A stretch of 64,000 nucleotides of DNA, from assembly GCF_002368075.1 (NCBI RefSeq), contig NZ_AP018314.1, positions 362,074-426,073 on the forward strand, in the 5' to 3' direction. This stretch comes from Sphaerospermopsis kisseleviana NIES-73 (GTDB lineage: Bacteria > Cyanobacteriota > Cyanobacteriia > Cyanobacteriales > Nostocaceae). The stretch's first letter is position 1. Every line of letters starts with the position of its first letter. The notes beneath the pieces are model-generated. The model searched no databases. It worked only from the letters and a program-made list of their open reading frames with translations, and was not told the origin of the DNA. Shown here one piece after another: positions 17,413-28,239 of this stretch. The position numbers and the translations under genes are program-made.

Positions 17413-18204
17413 ATGGGTAGAGAGCGAAATACAAATTATCAGAGTAGATCGAGTCACATTGCTAGTAAGTGTAATAAAAATGGAAAATGGAAACTATATA
17501 TAATAGCTGCGGAAGGTGATAAAAAAGAACCCAATTATTTTAATGCTCTAACAGCTAAATATGAACAAGATTTTCGTTTGAGTAATATTCACGTAGAGTT
17601 TATAGATCGAGAAGAAGAAAAAGCTGGTAATTCAGATCCTAAGTACGTCTATCAAACTCTCTTGAAATTCTATGAAGAATTAGAGAAAAAATATGGTCTT
17701 CAAGAATATGATGAATTGTGGATGATTATAGATACAGATGATTATAATACTCGGCAAACAACTATTTCTGAAATATTAAAAAAGTGCCATAAAAACCCAG
17801 TATATAAATTATGTATCAGTAATCCCTGTTTTGAAATTTGGTTGATTTTGCACTTTTTTGATTTGGAAACGAGTTTGCAAGATTGTATTCCAGAACATCT
17901 ATTAAAAACAAGTGTAAAAAATTATATTGAAGAAAATTCAACTAGCTTAAAAGATTATATTAAAAATCAATATATTAAAAAAAGACCAGGAATTTGTAAA
18001 AAGCTATGGAATATCATTCACCAAAGTCAGAAGCAGCCTTCTGATGAAAAAATGCTTGAATATATCCCACAAGCAATTTATAGAGCCAAAATACTTGGTG
18101 AATGCAACCCAAATGATCCAGATTATCCAGAACATAAAATTGGGACAGAAATTTACAAATTACTAGAGAAGTTAACGCAAATTTCTATAAATCTAGAGAG
18201 CTAA
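17413..18204 (+). CDS. RloB-family protein, partner of the AAA ATPase
   Basis: 263 residues. The start region is basic (MGRERNTNYQSRSSHIASK), then KLYIIAAEGDKKEPNYF, the Glu-Gly motif of the TOPRIM-like RloB fold. DELWMIIDTDDYNT is the acidic D-x-D motif, and LCISNPCFEIWLILHF is the conserved SNPCFEIWL motif of RloB/AbiLii proteins. These residues form a metal-binding nuclease-like site, so it is the probable effector. One base separates it from the ATPase gene. A bidirectional terminator follows before psaB. Confidence 0.82.
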   Translation: MGRERNTNYQSRSSHIASKCNKNGKWKLYIIAAEGDKKEPNYFNALTAKYEQDFRLSNIHVEFIDREEEKAGNSDPKYVYQTLLKFYEELEKKYGLQEYDELWMIIDTDDYNTRQTTISEILKKCHKNPVYKLCISNPCFEIWLILHFFDLETSLQDCIPEHLLKTSVKNYIEENSTSLKDYIKNQYIKKRPGICKKLWNIIHQSQKQPSDEKMLEYIPQAIYRAKILGECNPNDPDYPEHKIGTEIYKLLEKLTQISINLES

Positions 18205-18236
18205 TAAAGTAAAAAAGTTTGAAAATAAATAAAACT

Positions 18237-18280
18237 AAATCCCCTAAAAAAAACCCCCACCTTGCGGCAGGGGATTTTTT
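18237..18280. terminator. Bidirectional terminator between rloB-like gene and psaB
   Basis: Outer arms AAATCCCCT and AGGGGATTT enclose an A8/C5 tract. On the plus strand the stem is followed by T6 (ends the defence pair). On the minus strand an inner stem CCCCTGCC/GGTGGGG around GCAA is followed by T8, a strong terminator for psaB. Confidence 0.75.
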
Positions 18281-18309
18281 AGTTACTTACCTAAAACCAG
18301 TAGTCAAGA

Positions 18310-20541
18310 TCAACCGAACTTACCAGCAGTAGAAGCAATGAGGAACGCTGCGTAGGTGACGATATAGCCAACGGTGAAGTGAGCTAAACCAACCACACGA
18401 GCTTGAACGATGGAGAGAGCAACGGGCTTATCTTTCCAGCGAACCAAGTTAGCTAGAGGAGTACGCTCGTGCGCCCAAACCAAGGTTTCAATTAACTCTT
18501 GCCAGTAACCTCTCCAGGAGATTAAGAACATGAAACCGGTTGCCCAAACCAGGTGTCCAAAGAGGAACATCCAAGCCCAAACAGAGAGGTTGTTCATGCC
18601 GTAGGCGTTGTAACCGTTGATCAACTGAGCAGAGTTCGCCCAGAGGTAGTCACGGAACCAGCCCATCAAGTAGGTGGAGTTTTCGTTGAACTGAGCAACG
18701 TTACCTTGCCAAATACCCAGGTGTTTCCAGTGCCAGTAGAATGTTACCCAACCAATGGTGTTTAACATCCAGAACATAGACAGGTAAAAAGCGTCCCAAG
18801 CGGAGATGTCGCAAGTACCGCCACGGCCTGGACCGTCGCAGGGGAACGCATAACCGAAGTCCTTTTTATCGGGCATCAGTTTAGAACCACGAGCATCCAA
18901 AGCACCTTTAACAAGTACCAAGGTGGTGGTGTGGATAGCCAAGGCGAAAGCGTGGTGAACCAAGAAGTCGCCAGGACCAATTGTTAAGAACAAGGAGTTT
19001 GTTCCAGAGTTAATGGCATCTAACCAGCCAGGTAGCCAAACGTTACCAGCGTTGGGGTAAGCGGTGTAGGCGATACTGTCAGGGTTGGACAATAATACAT
19101 CCAATCCGTACAGAGCTTTACCTTGAGCCGCTTGAATGAATTGAGCAAATACTGGTTCGATGAGGATTTGTTTTTCAGGAGTACCGAAAGCAACTACTAC
19201 ATCGTTGTGAACGTACAAGCCCAAGGTGTGGAAACCAAGGAATAAGGATACCCAGCTGAGGTGAGAGATGATCGCCTCTTTGTGCTGTAACATCCGGTCT
19301 AATACGTTGCCTTTGTTTTGTTCGGGATCGTAGTCACGAACCCAGAAGATTGCGGCGTGTGCAAAAGCACCAACCATCAAGAAACCAGCGATGTACTGGT
19401 GGTGGGTGTACAGTGCTGCCTGTGTGGTGTAGTCCTTAGCGATGAAAGCATAAGGAGGCAGAGCGTACATATGTTGAGCAACCAAGGAAGTAATTGTTCC
19501 TAACGCAGCCAAAGCCAAAGACAATTGGAAGTGTAAGGAGTTGTTGATAGTGTCGTACAAACCTTGGTGGGGCAGGTTAAACTGACCTTCGCTCTTGCTA
19601 CCGGGAACTAAACCGGACTTGGAGTTGAGCATTTCTTTGATGCTGTGACCAATTCCGAAGTTAGTGCGGTACATATGACCAGCGATGATGAAGATAACAG
19701 CGATCGCCAAGTGGTGGTGAGCCATGTCAGTCAACCACAAGGATTCTGTTTGGGGGTGGAAACCGCCCAAGAATGTGAGGATCGCAGTACCAGCACCAGT
19801 GGAAGTACCAAAAAGATGGCCAGCAGTGTCAGGGTTCTGAGCGTAAACACCCCAGTTACCAGTGAAGAAGGGGGTTAAGCCTGCGGGGTGGGGAGCAACG
19901 GACAGGAAGTTATCCCAGCCTACGTGGATACCACGGGATTCGGGGATAGCAACGTGAACCAAGTGACCAGTCCAAGCTAAGGAGCTAACACCGAACAAAC
20001 CAGCCAGGTGGTGGTTCAGACGGGGTTCAGCACTCTTGAACCAAGAGAGGCTAGGACGGAACTTGGGTTGTAAGTGCAACCAACCAGCGAACAGGAACAA
20101 TGCAGCCAACAGCAACAAGCCCAAAGAACCTACATACAGTTCTTGGTTTGTCCGCATCCCGATGGTGTACCACCAGTGATAAACACCGGAGTAAGCAATG
20201 TTTACAGGATTGCTTGCGCCAGCTTGAGTGAAAGCGTCAACTGCTGGTGCGCCGAAGTGGGGGTCCCAAATCGCATGGGCGATAGGACGGACATGAAGGG
20301 GATCTTTAATCCACTGTTCAAAGTTACCTTGCCAGGCTACGTGGAACAGGAGGCTGGAAGCCCACAAGAAAATGATTGCCAAGTGACCGAAGTGAGTGGC
20401 GAAAATCTTTTGGTAAAGATTTTCTTCTGTCATGCCATCGTGGCTCTCAAAGTCATTGCCCATGGCGATCGCATACCAAATGCGCCGCGTAGTTGGGTCC
20501 TGTGCGAGATCCTGGCTAAATTTTGGAAATTTTGTTGCCAT
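18310..20541 (-). CDS. psaB: Photosystem I P700 apoprotein A2
   Basis: 743 residues, eleven transmembrane helices. [20 protein letters not shown] holds the two cysteines that ligate the FX [4Fe-4S] cluster between PsaA and PsaB. Many His residues in [14 protein letters not shown] and [12 protein letters not shown] segments bind chlorophyll. The protein forms the reaction-centre heterodimer with PsaA in the thylakoid membrane. It follows psaA by 109 bases in the usual order, with a hairpin between them. Full length, no defects seen. Confidence 0.98.
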   Translation of the reverse strand: MATKFPKFSQDLAQDPTTRRIWYAIAMGNDFESHDGMTEENLYQKIFATHFGHLAIIFLWASSLLFHVAWQGNFEQWIKDPLHVRPIAHAIWDPHFGAPAVDAFTQAGASNPVNIAYSGVYHWWYTIGMRTNQELYVGSLGLLLLAALFLFAGWLHLQPKFRPSLSWFKSAEPRLNHHLAGLFGVSSLAWTGHLVHVAIPESRGIHVGWDNFLSVAPHPAGLTPFFTGNWGVYAQNPDTAGHLFGTSTGAGTAILTFLGGFHPQTESLWLTDMAHHHLAIAVIFIIAGHMYRTNFGIGHSIKEMLNSKSGLVPGSKSEGQFNLPHQGLYDTINNSLHFQLSLALAALGTITSLVAQHMYALPPYAFIAKDYTTQAALYTHHQYIAGFLMVGAFAHAAIFWVRDYDPEQNKGNVLDRMLQHKEAIISHLSWVSLFLGFHTLGLYVHNDVVVAFGTPEKQILIEPVFAQFIQAAQGKALYGLDVLLSNPDSIAYTAYPNAGNVWLPGWLDAINSGTNSLFLTIGPGDFLVHHAFALAIHTTTLVLVKGALDARGSKLMPDKKDFGYAFPCDGPGRGGTCDISAWDAFYLSMFWMLNTIGWVTFYWHWKHLGIWQGNVAQFNENSTYLMGWFRDYLWANSAQLINGYNAYGMNNLSVWAWMFLFGHLVWATGFMFLISWRGYWQELIETLVWAHERTPLANLVRWKDKPVALSIVQARVVGLAHFTVGYIVTYAAFLIASTAGKFG

Positions 20542-20587
20542 AGGGTTGATGATTCCTCTGACCTTTAGCCATTGCTATCACTGCTAC

Positions 20588-20643
20588 CAGTGAAATTTTG
20601 GATTTTGGGTTGGAGATTGATCCAAAACCCAAAATATTCACTG
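20588..20643 (-). other. psaA-psaB intercistronic hairpin
   Basis: CAGTGAA...TTTTGGGTT and AACCCAAAATATTCACTG pair in the 109-base gap, with a loop around GGAGATTGATCC. It may stabilise or process the dicistronic message. Confidence 0.5.
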
Positions 20644-20650
20644 AAATTTT

Positions 20651-22906
20651 TTAACCTACTGAAAGGATGTGTGCGTGGAAGAATGCCCAGGTGGTGGCTA
20701 TTCCTCCGAGTAGATAGTGAGCTACACCTACTGCCCGACCTTGAGTGATGCTCAAAGCACGGGGTTGAATTGTAGGAGCTACTTTCAGTTTATTATGCGC
20801 CCAGACGATGGACTCAATTAATTCTTGCCAGTAGCCACGACCACTGAACAGGAACATTAAGCTGAATGCCCAAACAAAGTGAGCGCCTAAGAACATCAGT
20901 CCATAAGCGGACAGTTCACTACCGTAGGAGTTGATTACTTGTGTAGCTTGCGCCCACAGGAAGTCACGTAACCAACCGTTGATGGTGATAGCACTTTGTG
21001 CAAAGTTGTCACCTGTGATATGACTTACCACACCATCATCTACTGTACCCCATACATCAGACTGCATTTTCCAGCTGAAGTGGAAAATTACAATTGACAA
21101 GGAGTTATACATCCAGAACAGTCCCAAGAATACATGGTCCCAACCAGAAACTTGGCAAGTACCACCACGGCCTGGACCGTCGCAAGGGAAGCGGAAGCCT
21201 AAGTTGGCTTTGTCTGGAATTAGACGAGAACTGCGAGCGTACAATACACCTTTGAGCAGAATCAGCACAGTCACGTGAATGGTGAAGGCGTGAATGTGGT
21301 GAATCATGAAGTCGGCTGTACCTAAAGGAATTGCAGCAGCAGCTACTTTTCCGCCTACAGCTAACACACCACCGCCAAACACATAACTTACTGTTTCTAG
21401 GGCGTTAGGTGCGGTTGTTCCTGGTGCTAGTGTATGTAGGTTTTGTACCCACTGAGCAAACACTGGTTGCAATTGAATTGCAGCATCAGAGAACATATCT
21501 TGGGGACGACCCAAGGCACGCATGGTGTCGTTGTGGATGTACAAACCAAAGCTGTGGAAGCCGAGGAAAATACAAACCCAGTTGAGGTGAGAGATGATTG
21601 CATCACGGTGACGAATCACGCGATCCAATACGTTGTTTTGGTTCACAACGGGATCATAATCACGCACCATGAAGATTGCTGCGTGAGCAGCACCACCCAC
21701 AATCAAGAAGCCACCGATCCAAATATGGTGAGTGAAGATACACAACTGAGTAGCGTAGTCAGTTGCCAAATAAGGATAGGGGGGCATCGCGTACATGTGA
21801 TGCGCGATGATGATTGTCAAGGAACCCAAGAAAGCCAGGTTAGTAGCCAACTGAGCGTGCCAAGAGGTGGTCAAGTTTTCATACAGTCCTTTGTGGCCTT
21901 CGCCTGTGAAAGGACCTTTGTGGTTTTCTAGGATATCTTTGATGCTGTGACCGATACCCCAGTTGGTGCGGTACATATGACCGGCAATGATGAACAGCAC
22001 TGCGATCGCCAAGTGGTGATGAGCAATATCAGTCATCCACAAACCGCCTGTTACGGGGTTCAAGCCGCCTTTGAAGGTCAGAATATCAGCATAAGTTCCC
22101 CAGTTCAAGGTGAAGAAAGGTGCTAAACCACTAGCAAAGCTGGGATACAACTCTGTGATTAAGTCTTTGTTCAAAATGAACTCATGGGGCAAGGGGATGT
22201 CCTTAATGGCAACACCAGCGTCTAATAGCTTGTTAACTGGTGCGGACACATGGATTAAGTGACCTGTCCATCCCAAAGAACCGCAACCTAGCAATACTGA
22301 TAGGTGGTGATTCAACATTGACTCCACGTTCTGGAACCATTCCAGTTTGGGAGCGCGTTTGTGGTAATGGAACCAACCAGCGAACAGGAACAAGCCCGCT
22401 AATACTAAGCCGCCAATGGCAGTTACGTATAGTTGGAAAGAGCTAGTGATACCCCAGCCACGCCATACTTGGAACAAGCCAGAGGTGATTTGAATGCCGT
22501 GGAAACCACCGCCCATATCACCGTTTAAAATATCTTGTCCCACAATAGGCCAAACTGTTTGGGCGCTGGGCTTGACTCCTAATGGATCAGCCAGCCAAGC
22601 TTCATAGTTGGAGAACTTAGCGCCGTGGAATAACATTCCGCTTAACCAAATTGTCACTACAGCCAAGTGGCCAAAGTGAGCAGAGAAGATTTTGCGAGAA
22701 ATGTCTTCTAAGTCGCTTGTATGTGTATCGAAGTCATGGGCGAGGGCGTGCAGGTCCCAAATCCAGGTGGTGGTTTTTGGTCCTTTAGCTAAGGTTCTGT
22801 CGAAGTGTCCTGGTTTAGCCCATTTCTCAAATGAGGTGGGTACAGGATCGTTATCAACGATGACTCTTGCTTTTTTCTCCTCTCGCTCCGGAGGACTAAT
22901 CGTCAT
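20651..22906 (-). CDS. psaA: Photosystem I P700 apoprotein A1
   Basis: 751 residues, the usual length. [21 protein letters not shown] supplies the other two FX cysteines. Histidine-rich helices ([30 protein letters not shown]) bind the antenna chlorophylls, P700 and phylloquinone sites. First gene of the psaA-psaB operon. The start ATG 22906 is preceded by GAGG about eight bases before. A long untranslated leader is likely, because the best promoter-like sequence lies near 23.1 kb. Confidence 0.98.
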   Translation of the reverse strand: MTISPPEREEKKARVIVDNDPVPTSFEKWAKPGHFDRTLAKGPKTTTWIWDLHALAHDFDTHTSDLEDISRKIFSAHFGHLAVVTIWLSGMLFHGAKFSNYEAWLADPLGVKPSAQTVWPIVGQDILNGDMGGGFHGIQITSGLFQVWRGWGITSSFQLYVTAIGGLVLAGLFLFAGWFHYHKRAPKLEWFQNVESMLNHHLSVLLGCGSLGWTGHLIHVSAPVNKLLDAGVAIKDIPLPHEFILNKDLITELYPSFASGLAPFFTLNWGTYADILTFKGGLNPVTGGLWMTDIAHHHLAIAVLFIIAGHMYRTNWGIGHSIKDILENHKGPFTGEGHKGLYENLTTSWHAQLATNLAFLGSLTIIIAHHMYAMPPYPYLATDYATQLCIFTHHIWIGGFLIVGGAAHAAIFMVRDYDPVVNQNNVLDRVIRHRDAIISHLNWVCIFLGFHSFGLYIHNDTMRALGRPQDMFSDAAIQLQPVFAQWVQNLHTLAPGTTAPNALETVSYVFGGGVLAVGGKVAAAAIPLGTADFMIHHIHAFTIHVTVLILLKGVLYARSSRLIPDKANLGFRFPCDGPGRGGTCQVSGWDHVFLGLFWMYNSLSIVIFHFSWKMQSDVWGTVDDGVVSHITGDNFAQSAITINGWLRDFLWAQATQVINSYGSELSAYGLMFLGAHFVWAFSLMFLFSGRGYWQELIESIVWAHNKLKVAPTIQPRALSITQGRAVGVAHYLLGGIATTWAFFHAHILSVG

Positions 22907-23528
22907 TCGACCTCCTCTGTGAATAGGGAATGAGGAATCATGTACACCACAGAGTGAATTTCACTCTTTGTCCCCAGATGTTTTTTGGGGACCTGTGGAT
23001 TTGTTGTTTCTGTTGAATTATAGAGTCTGTACTTGTACTTTGTTGGAGACATTTTAACAATAATTCAAAATCGCCAGATTTATTGTCATATCTGCCTTTT
23101 TATATTCAAAGCTATTGTAAAAAAGTCAATACTTTTTCTATTAAATTTACAAACTATAACAATTCTTAAAATTTATGGTTAATCTCTAATACAGCTATAA
23201 ATCATCATGTTGTAACTGGATATGTTGCTTATGCTGAAATTTAAATCTGTAAATTTAGTGATAAATATTACTTAATTTTCATATTTTTCATCTTTATGTA
23301 AAGAGATGAACCAAATTTTCTGTAAATCACAAAGTTACAACAGCTTGCCGTTTTCAGTAGTCAGCTTGCAGCAGCATAACCTTTGATATGTAAGGCTTTT
23401 TGATGTAAATTTATAACTAAGAAACCTGCAATTTGCTGTATACCCCAGTCTGGGTTTATGGTATCTGGGGTGTAGGGTGTAAAGTGTAGTTAATAAATTT
23501 TGCTGAATAAAATCATAGGTATAACAGC
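22907..23528. other. psaA leader and divergent spacer
   Basis: A gene-free stretch between divergent genes. It holds the probable psaA promoter (23099-23129), an AT-rich centre, and at 23440-23480 an ACCCCAG...CTGGGGT inverted pair nearer the plus-strand gene. No RNA gene or riboswitch was recognised. Confidence 0.4.
23099..23129 (-). promoter_or_regulatory. Candidate psaA promoter
   Basis: On the minus strand TTGACT is followed after 19 bases by TATAAA (or after 17 by AATATA). This lies about 195 bases before the psaA start, consistent with the long leaders of cyanobacterial psaA messages. Confidence 0.4.
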
Positions 23529-24875
23529 ATGAAATGTAAACAAAAACAAGCTTTTAATGAAGCATTAAACAAGAGCTTACCTATTTTTAAGTGGCTCTTG
23601 ACTTTGGTGCTGGTGTTAGGTTTAAGTAGTTGTGCTGATAAAGCTGGTGGACAAGACGTATTTATTGATAAGCAAAAACCAGTTGCTGAAATTGCCCAAG
23701 TTGATCGTAAATTTTCAGAAACTGCTCCTCCAAAGCTAATACAAGAACTAAGAGGAGATTTGGAAAGTTATCAACCACAGGTAACAATACTTACGCCTAC
23801 AGCAGATGAGATAATTGAAGATAATACTGTTACAGTCCGTTTTCAGGTTAAGGACTTACCAATTTTTAAAGATCCCAAATGGCAACTGGGACCACATCTG
23901 CACGTAATTCTTGACAATCAACCTTATATAGCTGTTTACGACTTAAATAAGCCTTTAGTATTCCCTGATTTATCCGCAGGTACTCATACTTTGCGTGTAT
24001 TTGCGTCTCGTCCTTGGCATGAAAGCTTTAAAAATGAAGGTGCTTATGCCCAAACCACATTTCACGTCTTTACTAAAACCGACGATAACAACCCTGACCC
24101 TAATTTACCTCTTCTCACCTATAGTCGTCCTAATGGTAGTTATGGTGCTGAACCAATTATGTTGGATTTTTACCTAACTAACGCGCCTTTGCATCTTATG
24201 GCTGAAGATCATCCTGAAGACACAATGAGCGATTGGCGTATTCGTTGCACAATTAATGGTGAAAGTTTTATTTTTGACCGCTGGCAAACAGTCTACCTCA
24301 AAGGTTTTAAACCTGGTAAAAACTGGGTAGAACTAGAATTTCTTGATAACCAAGGCAACCCAGTAAAAAATGTCTTTAATAGTACAGTGAGAGTGATTAA
24401 TTACCAACCGGGTGGTAAAGATACCCTTTCTAGAATGGTAAGAGGGGAAGTTACGGCTGATGAAGTGCGTGGTATTGTAGACCCAAATTACACAGTTGAG
24501 ATTCCTATTACTGAACCTACACCTACTGTAACGCCCAAAGTTGAAGAAATTCCAGCACCTCAACCACAGGTAGGACCCAAGACAGAAAAACCCACAGTTC
24601 CAGAAATTGAAGTTTCTCCTATTCCTCAACCACAGGTAGAACCCAAGACAGAAAAACCCACAGTTCCAGAAATTGAAGTTTCTCCTATTCCTCAACCACA
24701 GGTAGAACCCAAAGTAGAAACAACTCCTACTCCAGAAATTGAAATTCGTAAAACACCCGCTGACTCATTAGAAACAGAGGAGTTGAAACCAGAAACAACA
24801 GAAAAAACAGGTTTAAACAGATTAAGTGAGTATTTTAAGAATCGAAATGTAATTAAACCCGAAGAGAACAATTAA
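23529..24875 (+). CDS. Lipoprotein with beta-sandwich domains and Pro-Glu repeat tail
   Basis: 448 residues. A signal peptide ends in LVLGLSSC. Residues about 75-290 form two predicted beta domains: PQVTILTPTADEIIEDNTVT starts a Gly-poor Ig-like domain, with HLHVILDNQPY and AGTHTLRVFASRPWHESFKN inside. The tail has three copies of a 22-residue unit (PQPQVEPKTEKPTVPEIEVS plus two) encoded by 66-bp repeats at 24558-24755, likely an extended wall spacer. It overlaps the convergent glutaminase gene by four bases. Conserved-looking in cyanobacteria, role unknown. Confidence 0.75.
   Translation: MKCKQKQAFNEALNKSLPIFKWLLTLVLVLGLSSCADKAGGQDVFIDKQKPVAEIAQVDRKFSETAPPKLIQELRGDLESYQPQVTILTPTADEIIEDNTVTVRFQVKDLPIFKDPKWQLGPHLHVILDNQPYIAVYDLNKPLVFPDLSAGTHTLRVFASRPWHESFKNEGAYAQTTFHVFTKTDDNNPDPNLPLLTYSRPNGSYGAEPIMLDFYLTNAPLHLMAEDHPEDTMSDWRIRCTINGESFIFDRWQTVYLKGFKPGKNWVELEFLDNQGNPVKNVFNSTVRVINYQPGGKDTLSRMVRGEVTADEVRGIVDPNYTVEIPITEPTPTVTPKVEEIPAPQPQVGPKTEKPTVPEIEVSPIPQPQVEPKTEKPTVPEIEVSPIPQPQVEPKVETTPTPEIEIRKTPADSLETEELKPETTEKTGLNRLSEYFKNRNVIKPEENN
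24558..24755 (+). repeat. 66-bp coding tandem repeat (3 units)
   Basis: Units begin at 24558, 24624 and 24690; the first two are almost identical and the third is diverged. They encode the Pro/Glu/Val-rich tail of the lipoprotein. Confidence 0.85.
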
Positions 24876-25786
24876 CTAAAAATACTCAGTTGCAAATTTT
24901 GCGATAAAGTTTCCATCAAGGTCAGACCAGCTACAGAATTACCTATACTATCTAAAGCAGGACTGTAGCTGGCTATAGCTCCTTGATTTGGTACTATTGC
25001 TATCAAAGCCCCACTTATACCCGATTTCATGGGTAAACCAATTTTGACTGCATAATGAGGAGAAGCTTCATATAGTCCACAAGTTAACATTAAAGCGTTA
25101 ACAATTTGGCGATGTTGGGAATTTATAAAACTACTTTTACAGGCTAATAATTTTCCTAATTTCGCTAAATCTTCCACAGTACCAGAAATACAGCATATTT
25201 GCTCATAAGTGTCAAGAGCCAATTCAATATTTTCAATGTGTTGAGTTTGGTAGAGATATTGAGCGATCGCCACATTTACCTGAGAACGAGTAGCACGCAC
25301 GGAAGCCAACATTTCTACATCTAAATATAGTTGACTACCGGCTAATTTATTCAACCACTGACAAAACAACTGAGTGCGATGATTTCCATTTTTACCTGGT
25401 AGCTTATCAGCTAAAGTAATAGCACCACTATTAATCATTGGGTTGCGGGGATGTCCATGATCAGCCATTAACTGTTCTAAAGAATTAAAAGGCATTGCTG
25501 AAGGTTCAACACCAACCGAGTTTAAAACATTTGCCGTTCCTAAATGTTCCAACAGATATAGTAAAGAAAAAGGTTTAATCACACTCATTAAAGGAAATAT
25601 ACAAGCGTTATCTCCTAAAGTGTAATTTTCTCCTGACTGACAATAGATATGAACAGCCACCCAACTAGGGTTAGCTACAGCTAAAAGGGGTATCCGTTGC
25701 ATCACACTTCCTTGTGTTGCTTGGTTTTTCCCTTGCTGAACCCAGAGAGATAAATTATTTATATTGATGTCTTGGAGTTGTATCAA
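24872..25786 (-). CDS. glsA: Glutaminase A
   Basis: 304 residues, the normal size of the serine-dependent glutaminase family. PLMSVIKPFSLLYLLEHLG holds the S-x-x-K catalytic pair, MINSGAITLAD the conserved N-S-G-A, and MKSGISGALIAIVPNQGAIA the KSGVSGG-like end motif. It hydrolyses glutamine to glutamate and ammonia in the cytoplasm. The two-variant KSGISGA instead of KSGVSGG is mild. Convergent with the lipoprotein gene; divergent from the thioredoxin-NHL gene. Confidence 0.93.
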   Translation of the reverse strand: MIQLQDININNLSLWVQQGKNQATQGSVMQRIPLLAVANPSWVAVHIYCQSGENYTLGDNACIFPLMSVIKPFSLLYLLEHLGTANVLNSVGVEPSAMPFNSLEQLMADHGHPRNPMINSGAITLADKLPGKNGNHRTQLFCQWLNKLAGSQLYLDVEMLASVRATRSQVNVAIAQYLYQTQHIENIELALDTYEQICCISGTVEDLAKLGKLLACKSSFINSQHRQIVNALMLTCGLYEASPHYAVKIGLPMKSGISGALIAIVPNQGAIASYSPALDSIGNSVAGLTLMETLSQNLQLSIFS

Positions 25787-25843
25787 AATGCTGATCTCAA
25801 TCTTAAAATCTACAATAATCTTCTACAATAACCTAAAATTACT

Positions 25844-27322
25844 ATGATTCCTCGTGTTAGAGCGCCAGAATTACCAGAAAATTACCCTTGGTTAAATACA
25901 GATAAACCCTTATCTCTAAAAGCACTCAGAGGGAGAATTATCATTTTAGACTTTTGGACATACTGTTGTATTAACTGTTTGCACATATTACCAGACTTAA
26001 AATATTTAGAACGTAAATATCAAGAGATTATAACAGTTATTGGTGTTCACTCTGGAAAATTTGACAACGAGAAAGAAATTGAAAATATCCGTCAAGCGAT
26101 ATTGCGTTATGACATTGAACATCCGATTTTAGTTGATAGTGATTTTCGGGTTTGGGAACATTATACTATCAAAGCTTGGCCTACTTTAATTATTATTGAT
26201 CTACAAGGATATGTGATCGGGCAATTTGCAGGAGAAGGACATCTTCACAAGATTGAAAACATGATCATTCAGATTTTGAGTAAAATCCCAAATCACATTA
26301 ATATTCAACCATTAAAATTCACCTTAGAAAAACAGCATCAAACATTAATTACACCCTTAGCTTTTCCAGGTAAAGTTTTAGCTACACCAGACGGTTTATT
26401 TATTGCTGACTCTGGACATCATCGCGTAATTATGAGTAGTTTACAAGGGGAAGTTATTGATATAATAGGAATAGGTAAACGGGGTGTAAAAGATGGTAAT
26501 TTTCAAAGTTGTGAATTTTCTGCACCTCAAGGAATGACTTATGATAGTGACACTAAAAGTCTCTACATTGCTGATACAGAAAATCATCTTTTAAGAAGAA
26601 TTGATTTACCAAAACAAATTGTAGAAACTATTGCAGGAACAGGGAAACAAAGTAATATCATCTATCCTCATGGTGGTAAAGCCTTGGAAATAGAATTAAA
26701 TTCACCTTGGGATCTAGTTAAAGTGGGAAATTCTCTCTTTATTACCATGTCTGGAAATCATCAAATTTGGGAAATGAATTTATTAACAAATACCATTCAT
26801 AGCTATGCTGGTAGTGGCGCAGAAGGTTGTGTAGATGGGAATTTTCAAGAATGTGCATTTGCTCAACCTAGTGGGATAACTACAAATGGTAAAGAGTTGT
26901 TTATTGCTGATAGTGAAACCAGTTCTATTCGGGGGGTAGAAATATCAGAAAATGGTAAGGTGAGAACTATTTGCGGTAGTGGGATGTTATTTGGTTTTGG
27001 TGATGTAGATGGAATAGGTGAGGATGTGCGTTTACAGCATTGTTTGGGTGTAGAATATTTTAATCATCAGCTTTTTATTGCAGATACATATAATCATAAA
27101 ATCAAATTAGTGAATCTGAGCAATGGGGAGTGTAAAACGATTTTATCAGGTGGGGAAAGTTGGGTTTTTTATGAACCTTCAGGGTTGAGTTTTTTTGGTG
27201 ATTTTCTCTATGTTTGTGATACAAATAATCATGTAATTAGAAGGGTAAATTTAGAAACTTTGGAGGTGATAATAATGGAGTTTGCTGGTTTATGTGCGTC
27301 TGGTGTGTGTTTTCCATCTTGA
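25844..27322 (+). CDS. Thioredoxin-like protein with NHL beta-propeller
   Basis: 492 residues. The N-terminal 150 form a TlpA-like thioredoxin domain with the active site FWTYCCINCLHILPDL (C-x-x-C preceded by another Cys) and the cis-Pro strand AWPTLIIID. After it come six NHL repeats, each with a motif such as LFIADSGHHRVIM, LYIADTENHLLRRI, LFIADTYNHKIKL and LYVCDTNNHVIRRV. The overall plan is that of NHLRC2-type proteins. No signal peptide is seen, so it is probably cytosolic. A redox or protein-binding role is inferred; partner unknown. The tail (LCASGVCFPS) has two more Cys. Confidence 0.85.
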   Translation: MIPRVRAPELPENYPWLNTDKPLSLKALRGRIIILDFWTYCCINCLHILPDLKYLERKYQEIITVIGVHSGKFDNEKEIENIRQAILRYDIEHPILVDSDFRVWEHYTIKAWPTLIIIDLQGYVIGQFAGEGHLHKIENMIIQILSKIPNHINIQPLKFTLEKQHQTLITPLAFPGKVLATPDGLFIADSGHHRVIMSSLQGEVIDIIGIGKRGVKDGNFQSCEFSAPQGMTYDSDTKSLYIADTENHLLRRIDLPKQIVETIAGTGKQSNIIYPHGGKALEIELNSPWDLVKVGNSLFITMSGNHQIWEMNLLTNTIHSYAGSGAEGCVDGNFQECAFAQPSGITTNGKELFIADSETSSIRGVEISENGKVRTICGSGMLFGFGDVDGIGEDVRLQHCLGVEYFNHQLFIADTYNHKIKLVNLSNGECKTILSGGESWVFYEPSGLSFFGDFLYVCDTNNHVIRRVNLETLEVIIMEFAGLCASGVCFPS

Positions 27323-27339
27323 GGATTTAAACAATAATT

Positions 27340-27372
27340 GAACGCAGATAAACGCAGATAAACGCGGATGAT
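27340..27372. repeat. AACGCAGATA-type tandem repeat
   Basis: Three imperfect AACGCAGATA/AACGCGGATG units, a dispersed cyanobacterial repeat type, downstream of the NHL gene. The rest of the gap to 27608 is AT-rich; a 27-codon frame at 27509-27592 (MNMKYKFIPLDCDDDILLIN) may be a tiny gene or relic. Confidence 0.5.
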
Positions 27373-27609
27373 AATGGATGATTTTATGTAATCTTATCTG
27401 AAAACAATGTTACGTATTTTTACGGTATGATTAGTTAAATAATAAATATGATATCTTTATTATTGATGTAATTGAGTTTAATGATTTAGTATATTACTTG
27501 TTAGGTTGATGAACATGAAATATAAATTTATTCCTTTAGACTGTGATGATGATATATTGCTGATTAACAAAGAATTTAATCTATCTCAATAGCTTAATGA
27601 TGAGGTAAA

Positions 27610-27969
27610 ATGATGGTAACAGTATCAATTAAAGATGAATACATTGAAGTTTTATCCGCATTAGGAGATTTACAAGAATCAATGGATTTGGCGCTTAAAC
27701 AATATACTCTTGATAAGATTGCTGTAAAAATTGCTGAACTGCGTCACCGAGATATTAAGTATCAAGAAAAATATCAGTTAGATTATTCTAGGTTTTGTCA
27801 GAAAATATATGAAGATGAAGAATTTCTTCAACAAATAGAAAATTCTGTAGATAAAACATGGGAGATTGATTTAGCTGATTGGGAATTTTGTCATAAAGGA
27901 GTTGAAGATTGGATAGAAAAATTACAGACTATTTTGCTGACATATGTAAAATTCTCTAATTGTTGCTAA
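27610..27969 (+). CDS. Small helical protein, antitoxin-like
   Basis: 119 residues, acidic, all-helical, with a GAGG ribosome site just before tandem ATGs. The start MMVTVSIKDEYIEVLSALGD and a repeated-helix layout recall small cyanobacterial antitoxin-type proteins, but I do not recognise a named family and no toxin gene follows. The next gene begins an amidase operon 80 bases away. Real gene likely; function unknown. Confidence 0.55.
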   Translation: MMVTVSIKDEYIEVLSALGDLQESMDLALKQYTLDKIAVKIAELRHRDIKYQEKYQLDYSRFCQKIYEDEEFLQQIENSVDKTWEIDLADWEFCHKGVEDWIEKLQTILLTYVKFSNCC

Positions 27970-28050
27970 TTCAATATTTATTTAAAGGAGTATTAATAAA
28001 TATGATATAAAACAAGATTAATAACAAATCACAAATTAAGTATCAAAAAC

Positions 28051-28239
28051 ATGGAAAATCAAAATTTAAATACCCTAGAATATGTGAAACAAATGTCGTT
28101 ATTATTGGAATTACCAATTAATAATGAATATAAAGATGGAGTAATTGCCAATTTTGAAAGAATCAAATCAATAGCAGAAGTAGTCAATAACTTCCCTTTA
28201 CCAGAAGAAATAGAAATAGCAACTACTTTTGAACCATGA
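28051..28239 (+). CDS. AtzG-like small subunit (DUF4089 type)
   Basis: 62 residues of two helices: EYVKQMSLLLELPINNEYKD, then ANFERIKSIAEVVNNFPLPE. This is the pattern of AtzG, the small partner that wraps around amidase AtzE and is needed for its stability. The stop overlaps the start of the amidase gene (ATGA), as in known atzG-atzE pairs. Assigned from pattern and linkage. Confidence 0.75.
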   Translation: MENQNLNTLEYVKQMSLLLELPINNEYKDGVIANFERIKSIAEVVNNFPLPEEIEIATTFEP

